Assembly: GCA_030278955.1 (NCBI GenBank)
Contig: JAOANR010000003.1
Span: forward strand, 36,536,054-36,600,053
Source of the DNA: Hygrophila difformis
Taxonomy: Eukaryota; Streptophyta; Magnoliopsida; Lamiales; Acanthaceae
Reading direction: 5' to 3'
DNA: 64,000 nucleotides
The position numbers and the translations under genes were made by a program. This document shows, piece by piece, positions 1-9,765 of this stretch (positions are counted from its first letter, which is position 1; every line of letters begins with the position of its first letter). Below the pieces are notes generated by a model. The model ran no database searches. It was not told the DNA's origin and saw only the letters and a list, made by a program, of their open reading frames with translations.

Positions 1-485
1 TGAGTCATAGGTTTGGCGTCATACATGTTTAGAAATGAGGTGAGGGTCCCTAATGACGCGGAACCTTGGGCTATGACGCCAAAGGTTGGCGTCATTGCAT
101 GACTTAGAAATTTTTCTTTGAAAATGGGGAGGCTATGACGTGGAACATTAAAGTATGACGTGATCCTAGGATCACGTCATGAGTTCTGCGTCATAGAGAA
201 CATAAAAAAATAAATATGCAAAATTTGGGGTTCCACGTCATGGATCATGGGGATTGCGTCATGACCCTTGGCAATGACGGGAAACATCCACGACGCGGAA
301 CAATTTTTGACCGAAAAGCACTAATGACGCCAAACCTGCCCTATGACCCAACGTGGTTTGCGTCAAGGGTGGTTGGCGTCATAGCACTTCCAGGATGCAA
401 AGTTTATGGCCAGAAATATGTATGACGCCAAACCTGCCCTATGACCCCAACGTCGTTGGCGTCATAGAGCGGTTGGCGTCATAAT
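1..485. repeat. array of TGACGCC/GGCGTCA inverted repeats
   Basis: Repeated arms ATGACGCCAA and TTGGCGTCAT, and variants such as TGACGTGATCC with GGATCACGTCA around 157-181, form perfect or near-perfect palindromes. Two longer direct copies (about 323-350 and 421-450) share the text around 'ccaaacctgccctatgac'. The same motif set returns at 8326-8516 on the far side of the MULE. A smaller set of palindromes (GTTGTGATCACAAC at 544-557 and neighbours) follows. Confidence 0.8.
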
Positions 486-1257
486 ATCCCCAGAATGCAA
501 TCATAAGGACAATTGAGTCTTACATTGCATTGCATAAAATTGCGTTGTGATCACAACGGGAATATTACGTTGCAACCCGTGGTGTTACAACGTGATGCAT
601 TACAATGTAGGAAATGAGAATTTTTCAAATATGCACACACTCCAATATCATCCCTTTTTAGATCTAATGTGCTAAAAATAAAAATAAAATAAAATAAAAT
701 ACAAAAAATAAACTACCTAGAACTAGACAGAACAAGAACAGAATATAAAAAGGAAAATAAAGACTAATTCTAAAACAACTATGCTAACAAACTAACACTA
801 AAAATTAAACCCACAATAAATCTATCAAGGGATAAATACAAGTGTTTATACATTTATTAAATCTAATAAAGCATTAAACCTAACTAAAAGTAATAAAAAT
901 GGTCAAGTGGCCAAAATGCAAAAATAAAGCAAGTAATATTATGGAAGTGATCCATAATAAATTTGTGGAATATTTTCTTCTATTAACAACAAAATCCAAA
1001 ACATGGTTTAGTTACACCCATTGATTAAGTGTTTTCAACCCAAAATACAAAAAAAAAAATTTTTAACTGAAAAATATGAACACTAGCTACACTAATTTAT
1101 TACAAAGCATAAATTAAAATTAATCTAAAATCTACTCCTACATTGCATAAGAATAAATTAAACTATCTATTATAACTATTTTGGAGAGCATAGTGGTGCC
1201 TCCAAGAACAAAAAAAACTAAAGTGTAGCTAGGTTGCTGTTCAAGGGGAGCAAAACA

Positions 1258-1269
1258 GGTATTTATAGG
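1258..1269 (-). promoter_or_regulatory. TATA box of LTR3 (minus strand)
   Basis: The minus strand reads CCTATAAATACC. It sits just downstream of a GGGCC-rich stretch, as does the TATA box of LTR1 near 33806. It is now separated from its upstream U3 by the MULE. Confidence 0.5.
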
Positions 1270-1408
1270 TGGTTAGGGAAAACCCTAGCCCAATGGGCCA
1301 GTTGACTGCGCGGGAGGGGGCGGGAGCTCGAGTCCAGCAAGATAAGACAAAATATTCTACCCAGCGGGACCTCAAGTCCTGGGACTCTTTGACTGAATTG
1401 GCACATGG

Positions 1409-1417
1409 GAAAATAAA
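1409..1417. repeat. MULE target-site duplication, left copy
   Basis: GAAAATAAA, identical to 8284-8292. Nine bases is the usual duplication length for Mutator-like elements. Confidence 0.92.
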
Positions 1418-1436
1418 GGGTCCCGTTATATACACT
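1418..1436 (+). repeat. MULE terminal inverted repeat, left
   Basis: Starts GGGTCCCGTTATATACACT. It pairs with the reverse complement of 8265-8283, with mismatches only in positions 3-5 and 7. The inverted repeat is short for a MULE and decays quickly inward. Confidence 0.85.
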
Positions 1437-1648
1437 CAATTTTTTTCCCCATACACACAAGATTAGGGACACACATAATTTATTACCCAATTTACCCTCA
1501 CTCCTCCTCATGGGCACACAACTTAACCAATCTACTCCCGGATTAAATTATTGGGGCACACTTTCCAGTTTCCACACACAACACTCCCACACACAGCGAA
1601 CGGTGAAGGGCGAACGGGGAAGGGAAGGGAAAGACACCAAAGATTGAA

Positions 1649-4153
1649 ATGCCGAGGACGCGTGGTGGAGGAAGGGTTTCTGGGCGCGGTGGGCGTGGCG
1701 GCGGAGAAGATGGTGGAGAAGGTAATTCCTTTTTCATATCTAGGGTTAGGTTTTAGTTTCAATTTCAATTTTTGTGTTAGATTTGAAATTGATTTGCACA
1801 ACTATACTCCGGTAGAAATTATTTGGGTTATTGGTTAACTTTGGGTGGTGACTATTCCGGTGGACGCGTTTGTTTTTTTTTTTTTTTTAATTTCTGAAAG
1901 TTGCAGCAAACGGCCATGGATTTCCATGGCCGTGGAAAAGCGAACGTCCAATGTTGGACGTTCGCTTTGATGCACAAACGACCAAGCATGGCCGTTTGTG
2001 TAGAGTACCAAACGGCCAGCTGTGGCCGTTTGGGAAAAGTTCCAAACGGCCAGCAGTGGCCGTTTGTAATGCTTGACAAATGGCCAGTTGTGGCCGTTTG
2101 TCTTTTTTTTTTTTCCTTCAATTCTGTTCGCTGCTACTGATGGTGATTATGTATTTTTTTTTTCTTTATTCCAGTTGAGTTCATTGTGCTGCTACTGATA
2201 TATGATTATGTATTATTGTTTATTAAATTAGGTGGTGTTCGCGTTCGTGTGCCACAGACGGCCTCATATAGGCGACAGCGTCGGGCCATGACAAATGAGG
2301 CGGGACAGATTATGGCTATCCCAGAGCCACCGCCAGAGCCCGAGTCTCCCCCACCACCACCATCCACGTCACAGAACCAGTCAGACTCCGACAGTGGCTC
2401 GTACCAGTCACATTCCGACAGTGGCTCGGGCTCGGACGATGAGGATTCTTTGGAGCTATTTCCGTTATGGGAGATGCACGTTGGGTGTGCGATACTCCAG
2501 GGCCGTGAGAGACAGCCTATAAAGGTACATAGCCACGTAGAGAAATTTAATGATTGGAAATTCACATCCGAAATAGAGAATAGGGAATGGAGGCGGTATA
2601 TGATGGGGACAGGGTTCCTCAATATTGGAAAAGCCTCCTACTTGCACCCAAACAAGACGCTCATTCAAGCTTTCATCGAGCGTTGGCACTCTGAGACCAA
2701 CACATTCCACATGCCGTTCGGGGAGATGACAATCACCCTCGACGATGTGTACTGCTTGACAGGGCTAGTAGTGGTCGGCGATGCCGTGGCAGTGGGTCAG
2801 AGGCCCGAAAGGATATATGCTAAGGATGTGGCTAGATTTTTTAGGATTTCACTACAGGACGCCGTGGAAGCGATAGGTGGGCAGTATGGGGTGTCAGTAA
2901 GCATGGATTGGCTGCTGAATTGCTTCAAGGACAACCAAACATCTGAGGATCCTGATGTTTTATTAGGCTGTGCCAGAGCATACCTTATGTACACTTTTGG
3001 TACTGTACTCTTCCCTGACAAGAGTGGGAATAAAGTGCAGCTCTACTGGATGTATTACTTGCATGATATGGCTAGATTCAGGACGTATGCATGGGGCAGC
3101 TGTACTATCATATCTTTACCATCAGCTCAGTTCAGCATGTTTAGCAGCCACCAGACAGATGACTGGCTTCACTAGTTTGCTTGAGGTATTAATTTTAATT
3201 ACATAGTACAATTAATATTTATTATTAATATTTCAGTAGTTACACCTTAACCCGATAAATTTGATTGTTGTGGCAGGCATGGATATATGAGCATTTTCCG
3301 ACGCTATCACGCCCTCCACCAAATCCGGCATTCGAGCCTCGTGATCCATTGGCCCATCGCTGGGCTCAGGCGTCCCACCAGGCAGCCACCATCCCTCGGA
3401 TACAGGCTATGCGGGCACGGCTTGATCGGTTGACTGCAGGCGAGGTATGAAAAAAAAATTGCATTAATTCACTTTCAATTTTTCATAATACATCTACCTG
3501 AAAATTAATGTTCATATTTGTCCAGGTTATATGGGATCCATACACCCCCGTCAGGGATCGTTATCCCATGCCCGAGATTGCATTCTTCAAGGGGTTGTTA
3601 TCCGCCGGGGATGTAGTTGAGCCATACCTGCCGGACCGTGTCTTACGGCAGTTTGGATATGTTCAGACGATTCCACGCATTCCATATGCTTATCGTGTCG
3701 ATCGGAGTGCAAACCCCACATCTCGGACCCGGGCGAGTTGGGGTGTTCATGCTGACTATTTTGATGATTGGGAAGCCCATGTGCTCCCAGCGCCACGGAG
3801 GGGTCGAGTTGCCATGCCACCATGGGAGGTTGAGGCTGACTATATGGAGTGGTATAGGGTTCACTCACGACCATCTCTATGCCCCCCCCCGGCCGGCGGG
3901 AGAACTTCCCGGATACGAGCATCATCCAGTGGATCCATATGCTCGTATGTCTATGTTGCATCAATACCTTCATCCTTACGTGGAGCGATATGCCACATCT
4001 CCAGAGGACTGTACTATTCAGGAGCTTGGGAATGCACTTCAGTATACCTATATCACGCTCGGAGCGGACAGTGGTGCTGGACCATCACATCGACGTGGTG
4101 CATCATCTTCCGGCTCAGGTCGGGTGCGTGGGCGGCGTGGACATCGCCCGTAG
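1649..4153 (+). CDS. plant mobile domain (PMD) protein gene, 4 exons, two apparent frameshifts
   Basis: Predicted exons are 1649-1721, 2232-3185, 3277-3444 and 3526-4153, all with GT-AG introns and matching phases. Exon 1 encodes an Arg/Gly-rich start and exon 2 opens with a Pro/Ser/Asp-rich linker. The PMD core follows ('GEMTITLDDVYCLTGL', then 'YWMYYLHDMARFRTYAWG' and 'EAWIYEHFPTLSRP'), and exon 4 carries the family-typical 'LPDRVLRQFGYVQTIPRIP'. PMD proteins (MAIN/MAIL1 relatives) occur as plant host genes needed for silencing and as passengers of MULE and gypsy elements. The frame shifts once near the GGGG at 3093-3096 and again in the 9-C run at 3882-3890. Both are homopolymers, so sequencing error and real decay are both possible. 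The C-terminus is Ser/Arg/Gly-rich. Function in the element is unknown. Confidence 0.85.
1722..2231 (+). other. first intron of the PMD gene
   Basis: Donor GAAG|GTAATT at 1721/1722 and acceptor TTAG|GTGG at 2231/2232. Joining at these sites keeps the glycine-rich frame of exon 1 open into exon 2. The intron contains T-rich tracts and palindrome cluster 1 (1907-2101). Confidence 0.7.
1907..2101. repeat. palindrome cluster 1 of the MULE (in PMD intron 1)
   Basis: Six units in about 195 bp. Typical unit: arms CAAACGGCCA and TGGCCGTTTG around a 2-5 bp centre. The unit at 1940-1965 has different arms, GCGAACGTCCAA and TTGGACGTTCGC, that are still perfect complements over 12 bp. Another carries CCATGGA/TCCATGG. 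Confidence 0.9.
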
Positions 4154-4679
4154 TTTTATATGACTATTGTATTTGTAATTTGCATCAAATTTGTGGATTA
4201 TTTTTATTTGGATGGACAGTTGGATTTGAATATGGTATGACATTTGGATTTGATTTTTATATGACATGGTAGATATTATTTTTGATTGTTGGTATTGATT
4301 TGAGTATTTGCAGAATGGAAATATTTGCAGAATGGAAATTTGCAGAATGGAATTTAACTTATTCCAGAATCCACGCAAACGACCACCATTGGCCGTGTAA
4401 ACGAAAAGGAAAACGGCCACACATGGCCGTTCAAACGAAAAAAGAAACGGCCACAAATGGCCGTTCAAACGAAAAGATAAACGGCCATGCTTGGCCGTTT
4501 GCACAATCACAAGAACGACCATGCTTGGCCATTCGCACAACTTGAATAACGGCCATGCTTGGCCGTTTGTACTGTTCTGTTCTGTCTTCCTTAATTGTGT
4601 TTCTGTAGACCCATTTCCTCGTCAACAGAATAGAACTGAATTAATACATTGAGACTCCACTTACATTAAATCCATACAA
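4154..4679. other. spacer between the convergent MULE genes
   Basis: Non-coding. It holds the presumed 3' ends of both genes, a short AT-rich part with three near copies of 'gcagaatggaaat' (4311-4352), and palindrome cluster 2. Confidence 0.6.
4374..4571. repeat. palindrome cluster 2 of the MULE (between the gene 3' ends)
   Basis: Six units of the AAACGGCCA...TGGCCGTTT type, spaced about 30-35 bp, with centres such as TGCT, CACA and CAAA. Variants with AACGACCA/TGGCCATTC show partial decay. Confidence 0.9.
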
Positions 4680-7600
4680 TCATTCTAAATTATTAATACA
4701 TTGAGAAATAGATTTTCCATGAGATCTTGCAATGGTATAAGCATCAAACCGATTTTTGAAAAAAATAGCCCATGTTTCGGCCTGGACTACCCGATATGAT
4801 CTCCATGGGTGCACAATAGGAGGAAGTGGGGAGTTCGAAGATATATGCACCTGCATTACAAATCACACAAATTCATCAAGCATTAGGAAAAAAAAAAGAA
4901 AAGAAAAAAACAGCTTGATTCAGTTTTACCTGGACGAAATGGTTTCCATTTATCAGGCCCAAGCAAATAACCTTTGCATTCGTATCTACACCTGTGCGCA
5001 GAGGCAAATAAGTCACAGATATATCGTTCGAGAGACATGCAAGCGCCACGTTGTAGTATGATGCCACAAGATGTCCCATCTCAGGTAAACAGAACCAATT
5101 GTCTGTGGGTGCAGTCTCCGTGAAACAATTCAATGCATTCATTACATACTCAACACGTCCCTCCTGTAAGAACACATCCATATACAGACTGGAATGGCTG
5201 GCCAGTTCCTCCATTAGATGAGTTCTTATCGTCCTCCATGATCCCTCACCGTAGTTCAGAAGATCAGCAATAGCACGAAATCCACAATGACCATCCCCTG
5301 CTACATTCTTTGTACTCTGGACATACATTCTGAAATGCTGCGGTAGCCTCTCGATGAATGGTATTGGGTCTGATCTACCACATGGCACTGGTGGCATCTG
5401 GTAAACATTGATTATGTAAATTTGATTCGAATGTATCTAAAGTATTCAACGATGGAATTTTTCACAATCAAACTTACCTTTTTCACCAACTGTCTCTTAG
5501 AATTTGTGAACATTGGAGTTGGCACTACTGGACCAACTGTATATATGGGTGTCTCAGCAGGTGAGCAACTGTCAATTATAGTAGCCGGCAACTCAAATGC
5601 ACTCGGTTCCCTCTTCGTAGAGGCAGCCTTCTTCTTCTTTGATGTGGATTGTCTGCCTCGGGTGCGAACGGTGGTGCTGGGGGCGGTGAGGGATGTAACA
5701 CTAGGATTGACTGCCTCCATTAGCCTCCTCAGAAACATCTCTTGCTCCGTCGGGTTTGATTCCCGAAACAACTGCTGGGTTTTGGAAATGAACTCCTCGA
5801 ATTTATTCTGAATCTGAACTCGTGGTTCTGCATCACGCACACGAGGGTTTATGTCCAATTTCCGCCAGAAATCATCAATCAACTCCAATGGAACTGGCAT
5901 GCCCTTTGTTACATATTCTGATAACTCGTGGGCACAGGGCAGTCCACATGTAGTGCGCAGTACACATCCACAATAATCTATATCAATCACACCATCTTTC
6001 AATTTCGTCAGTTGGGCATGTATTTGGTTCAAGGCTGCATCCGACACAAGACCTCGAAGCAGCTTGAAAGTAATATTATGAAACTTCGCTGCCAGAGCAC
6101 CATGACTCTTCTCAAAAGAATCCTTTAATGCTACATGACAAGTCTCCATCAATGTATGAAAATGTGCCCAACAAGTTTCAAAATTTCCCAAACTGGATCT
6201 TAACTGACGTTTCAATGCCGAGTGTTGCCCCTCTGCCCTGTTAATTTTTTTTTAAAAAAAAATTAATAAAAGAGGTCATGCTGTAAGTTCAATGTATCAA
6301 TATTCAACTATTTAAAGTTTACAAACAACACTAAAATACCTGTTTGTGGTTGTGTTCCCATAATGCATAATTTTGTTCGTGTAACATGCCAGAAACTTTG
6401 GACCGTATGGCTCCAACCATTGATTTTGAACGTACTGCACTGCCGTCGGCCAATCACAAAACTGTGTCTGAAACCGGATCCATTTCTGCTTGAATAAGTG
6501 TTCCCTCTCAGCCGCCACCAACTCATTCCAATGTGTTATAAATAAGTTCCATTGTTCACTCTCTGCAAATAATTTCTTGCAATTAGCCATCACATTCCTA
6601 TCAATGTGCCACTTACACAGCATGTGAACGGTGGTTGGAAAAATTCTTTCTATTGCATTGATTAATGCCTTTTCTCTGTCTGTTATAATCACCGAAGGCA
6701 AACAATCATCATCCATTAAAGCCCTAAGGCTACCCAACGCCCACGTATAATTGTCTACCTTCTCTGCCTGAAAGTAGGCACATGCAACACAGAATGTCTT
6801 GTCGGTGGAAGTCACTCCTACAATCTCAAAGAGAGGCATCCGATACTTATTCGTCTTGTATGTACAATCCATAGCCAACACTTTTGGGAATGCTTTCATA
6901 ATATCAATGCTCTTTGGGTGTGCAAAGAATAGGTCTGTGACCTCCCCGCTAGACTCACATCTCCTGAAAACAAAGTAGTACCCATGTTCCTTTAACTTGC
7001 CCAACAAATATTGCATCTCGGATCTACCAGCCCGATCAACCACTCTATGTTTCGCCCTCGCATTGTATATTGTCCTCATGGTTGAGACATTCCTCGGGAA
7101 TTTCGTTCGAAGTTGCTCATGGATTATTTTCACTGGCACTTTCATTCTCGACAAACGCACCACAAATTCTTCCTCCTCTTTCGTCAACCTTCCCACATAT
7201 GGATGCCCCTCGAGATAATTAGCAAGTGGATGATTGTGCACACCACTCACAACAGTTACAGCCCAATGTCCCTTAATCTTTTTTTGTTGGCCCCTTATTA
7301 AAAATGGGCATCCACATTTTCGGGTGCCTACATCCCTTTTCTTCATTGATTTTTCCTCCTCATCACTCTTCACTTCATCAACAGAAGGATCAAATCTATT
7401 CTTCTTAGCTTTGTGCTTCCTATAATTGCCACCTCGTTCGCATCCTATGAAAACCCGACCCCTTTTTGTTTCTGTTGCAATGTTGGACCTCTGCACAACA
7501 ACTATCATTTGATTGGCAATAGCGATTTCCTTAACACTTTGAACCAAACTATCCCTATTATCAAACTCCTCGTCCGTTGCAAATAAGTAGGAGTAGTCAG

Positions 7601-8079
7601 TTATAACATCCAAGCTCAAGTCTCTATTTTGGTAGGCAACAATCTCCTGATTCGATGGTATAGGATTATGCTACAAATAAACGAAAATTAGAAATTAGAT
7701 ATGTAACAGAATTAGAAAATGGCAGGAAAAAAAAGGGGAACGTCCAAGGCTGGCCGTTTCGGTATACAATGGATCGGTCAGCACTGACCAACCAATTGAG
7801 ACACAAACGGCCAGCCATGGCCGTTCATGCAGACAAACATTCGGCCATGTGTGGCCGTTTCCCATGCTTCAACATCGGCCATCTGTGGCCGTTTTATTTG
7901 ATGCCCATCGGTCACACATGGCCGTTCCCGAATATAGCTCAAACCTATAACACAGAAAAGAAAAGAAGAGGGTTTAGGGTTTAGAAACTTACGAGTTTTT
8001 CCATGTCCGCTTCCGCTTGATGTTGGCATTGATCTTCTACTTGCTTGTATTCATCTTCATTATTACGCATGGATTCCAT
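4680..8079 (-). CDS. mudrA-like: MULE transposase with SWIM zinc finger and C-terminal OTU protease domain (mudrA-type), intact, 5 exons
   Basis: Exons on the minus strand are 8079-7993, 7670-6340, 6237-5478, 5397-4930 and 4850-4680. Every junction is GT-AG, the phases agree and the sum is 939 codons including stop. In order: a FAR1/WRKY-GCM1-type zinc finger (Cys near 106 and 148-150, HNH near 174-176); the MULE transposase core with D297 in 'AMDCTYKTN', D360 in 'IITDREKA' and the final Glu in 'NRAEGQH' across the exon 2/3 junction; a SWIM finger 'CGCVLRTTCGLPCAHEL'; a basic linker; and an OTU-like cysteine protease domain with 'GDGHCGFRAIA' (Cys about 764) and 'NGNHFVQ' (His about 879). OTU domains are known in some plant MULEs; the substrate is unknown. 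I chose the start at 8079 because it is the ATG whose first exon joins in phase. Confidence 0.9.
7671..7992 (-). other. first intron of the transposase gene
   Basis: Minus-strand donor CTC|GTAAGT at 7993/7992 and acceptor TTGTAG|CAT at 7671/7670. Both sides are phase 0. It holds palindrome cluster 3 and a telo-box-like 'gggtttagggttt' at about 7970-7982. Confidence 0.75.
7736..7930. repeat. palindrome cluster 3 of the MULE (in transposase intron 1)
   Basis: Units with arms AAACGGCCA/TGGCCGTTT and variants ATCGGCCA/TGGCCGTT. One unit near 7775-7788 has changed arms, GGTCAG and CTGACC, that remain complementary. This mirrors cluster 1 in the opposite gene. Confidence 0.88.
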
Positions 8080-8133
8080 CGAATATAAAAATGTGGCAAG
8101 GTAAAACTTGCGCTAATCGCGAGCGAGAGAGAA

Positions 8134-8143
8134 GGGTTTAGGG
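8134..8143. promoter_or_regulatory. telo-box-like motif upstream of the transposase start
   Basis: GGGTTTAGGG (minus strand CCCTAAACCC), about 55 bp upstream of the start codon. Telo-boxes are common near plant transcription starts. A second one lies in intron 1. Confidence 0.35.
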
Positions 8144-8163
8144 TTCGTGAATGTAAGAAAAAG

Positions 8164-8250
8164 TGAGTGCCCCAATCCAGGTGAGTGCCCGTGAGTGCCC
8201 CGATTTGTAAGAAGGATATATTTGACATTTTATAACCGTGGTGAGTGCCC
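8164..8250. repeat. subterminal GTGAGTGCCC repeats of the MULE
   Basis: Four copies of GTGAGTGCCC within about 90 bp of the right end. Repeated subterminal motifs are frequent in MULEs and can be transposase binding sites. The left end does not have an obvious equivalent array. Confidence 0.6.
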
Positions 8251-8264
8251 CTAACAATTTACTA

Positions 8265-8283
8265 AGTGTATATAACCGTGGCC
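8265..8283 (-). repeat. MULE terminal inverted repeat, right
   Basis: The reverse strand starts GGCCACGGTTATATACACT, partner of 1418-1436. Confidence 0.85.
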
Positions 8284-8292
8284 GAAAATAAA
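8284..8292. repeat. MULE target-site duplication, right copy
   Basis: GAAAATAAA, identical to 1409-1417. Confidence 0.92.
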
Positions 8293-8325
8293 AATTGGAG
8301 TGAGGATGAGGGTGTCACGTGACTT

Positions 8326-8516
8326 GGTCCCTTTTTGACGCCAAGCATACCAGAAATTTTTCCGAGGAATGACGTGGAACAAACTCCCTTTGACGTCAAA
8401 GAGAGCATATGACGTGGAGGAAATTTTGCTTTGACGTCAAGCTGCTGCTGCATGACGCGGAAGAAATTCTTCTTTGACGTCAAGCTTGGGCATGACGTGG
8501 AGCTTTGGCGTCATAG
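8326..8516. repeat. TGACGTGGA/TTTGACGTCAA inverted-repeat array
   Basis: Alternating 'atgacgtggaa' and 'tttgacgtcaa' at about 45-bp spacing, closing with 'tttggcgtcat'. Together with 1-485 this shows one array type in two places of one LTR. Confidence 0.75.
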
Positions 8517-8526
8517 GAAGGCTTGG

Positions 8527-9359
8527 ACTCAAATCTCTTTTTTCTCTCATTTCTTTTTTCTCTTTCCATTTTCTCTCTCTCTTTTCCTCTTTCCTCCCTT
8601 CTCTCTTCACTCTTTCCCCTTCCATTTTCTTTGTTCTGATGGGTTGGATCAGTTTCATTCGTTTCCAATTTTCTTCTTGCTGCTGTCGAAGGACGGAGGA
8701 ATGAGATAAGTTTCGCCGGAAAAAGATGGTGGTGATGTTTCCGGAGGTGGGAGCTTGGCCGGAGCTGCTGGTGTTGATGATGGAGGAGATGGTGGCTTGG
8801 TGACGGGAGACGGGGCCTGGAGAAGGCCGGGCTGGTGGCGATGGTGCGGCTGGTTGGGGAGATGGAGATGGTCGGAGAAGGGATGGTGGCGGAAGCAGAG
8901 GGCTTCACCGGAGGGGGTGAGAGCGACGAGAGATCTGGACTGGAGGCGCGGCAGGAAGACCGAGGTGGTTGAGACGCGGTGCTCGTCGGTCGGAGGTTGA
9001 AGGTGAACGGTGATTTGGAAAAATGGGGGCGGAGTTGTTGAGATGGTGGTGGTGGCTGTTTGGTGGTGGCAGGAAGCGGCGGCGGCCGTGGCTGTTGAGC
9101 TCGCTGGAGGAAGAGAGGTGGTCGGAGATGGTGGGAAGAAAGAGATGGTCGGAGCGGGGGGGGGGGGGGTGGAGTTGATCGGAGTTGGTGGCCGGCGGCG
9201 GTGGCGGCGGCAAGGTGCTGGGGTTAGGGTTAGGGTTGGGCCAATGGATTTGGCTGGTGGAGGATTTTTGGGCCTGTGTGGGTGGGCTGTCATGGAGATG
9301 TTGGACTGAAAATGTTGGGCCTCACTTGTAATTAATTGAAGCCTGATCACTTTGAGCAA
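8527..9359. other. pyrimidine tract followed by a GC-rich low-complexity block; coding status unclear
   Basis: 8527-8640 is almost pure C/T on the plus strand and resembles a plant 5' UTR. It is followed by a purine- and GGT/GGC-rich stretch. The minus strand has an open frame at 9359-8655 (234 codons) made of Pro, Thr, Ser and His runs. I recognise no domain, and composition alone can keep such a frame open. It includes a short telomere-like 'ggttagggttaggg' at 9222-9236 and a G run at 9158-9169. It may be a captured host gene start or simple-sequence expansion. Confidence 0.35.
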
Positions 9360-9765
9360 TTATTTTTAATTACAAAAGGAGATACAAAGATAAATAAAAA
9401 TATAAATAGATATCAAAATATAAATACAATATAAATATAGTCATTGATTTCACTTGATTTGTTTGTTTGTGTTCCGTTTAATGGACCCGTGTTCCACCGA
9501 ACAGATACTAACAAACCATAATTATCAAATTACATCAAAAGTGGGATTTTTAATACTTTTATCATGTTTTTTGATTTTTTAACACAAATTTAATAAAAAA
9601 ACAATATTTTTGTGTTTTTCAATACCAGTTTATTAGTTATACAAATTTACAAATATCTGTCAAATTCCACTGCTTTCTTAATTCAATAAGACCGGAATGC
9701 GATCAAATGTCCATATTTAGACACGGAAATAGATTGAAAATAATGGTCAATTTTGGCCATTATCA

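Larger units (their letters stand above)
1..1408 (-). mobile_element. distal part of an Athila/Tat-like LTR (LTR3), left of the MULE insertion
   Basis: This is the same kind of sequence as the LTR at 29761-34466. On the minus strand it runs from a TATA box near 1260, through an AT-rich leader (about 640-1200), into an array of inverted repeats (1-485). The LTR continues past the left window edge, and its other part lies at 8293-9765 beyond the MULE. The shared order of TATA box, AT-rich stretch and inverted-repeat array, plus the matching U3 start at 9765, supports the assignment; overall base identity to LTR1 is low outside the U3 end. No coding sequence is seen. The short open frames at 216-425 and 1241-1517 look like chance ORFs. 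Confidence 0.6.
1418..8283. mobile_element. complete Mutator-like element (MULE) with PMD and transposase-OTU genes
   Basis: The element is 6,866 bp long. Its ends are imperfect terminal inverted repeats of which at least 19 bp are clear: 1418-1436 and 8265-8283 match at 15 of 19 positions, with the inner 12 identical (GTTATATACACT on the inward-reading strands). A perfect 9-bp duplication flanks it. Inside are a plus-strand PMD gene (1649-4153) and a convergent minus-strand transposase-SWIM-OTU gene (8079-4680), plus three clusters of palindromic repeats. It sits inside an Athila/Tat-like LTR, whose two parts abut if the MULE and one duplication copy are removed. The intact ends, duplication and transposase frame suggest a young and possibly autonomous copy. 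Confidence 0.93.
8293..9765 (-). mobile_element. proximal (U3) part of the Athila/Tat-like LTR3, right of the MULE
   Basis: On the minus strand the LTR begins TGATAATGGCC at 9765. About 220 bp at this end (9545-9765) align with 34255-34466, including 'aagaccggaatgcgatcaaatg' in both. An inverted-repeat array occupies 8326-8516, the same relative place as the 33858-34136 array in LTR1. The stretch 8520-9250 has no partner in LTR1 and looks like an insertion. What lies right of 9765 is gag coding sequence of element D, so this LTR was inserted into D or abuts it through a deletion. Confidence 0.6.

Noticed and set aside
1..8516. MULE borders at the TGACGCC-type repeats at 1-485 and 8326-8516
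   Set aside because: The perfect 9-bp duplication and inverted repeats place the ends at 1418 and 8283; the outer repeats belong to the LTR that was hit.
9222..9236. telomere repeat
   Set aside because: Only about two or three units, of GGTTAG type and not the plant TTTAGGG array.
8655..9359. a proline-rich cell-wall-type protein gene on the minus strand
   Set aside because: No signal peptide, no regular repeat motif and no splice context; composition bias alone explains the open frame.
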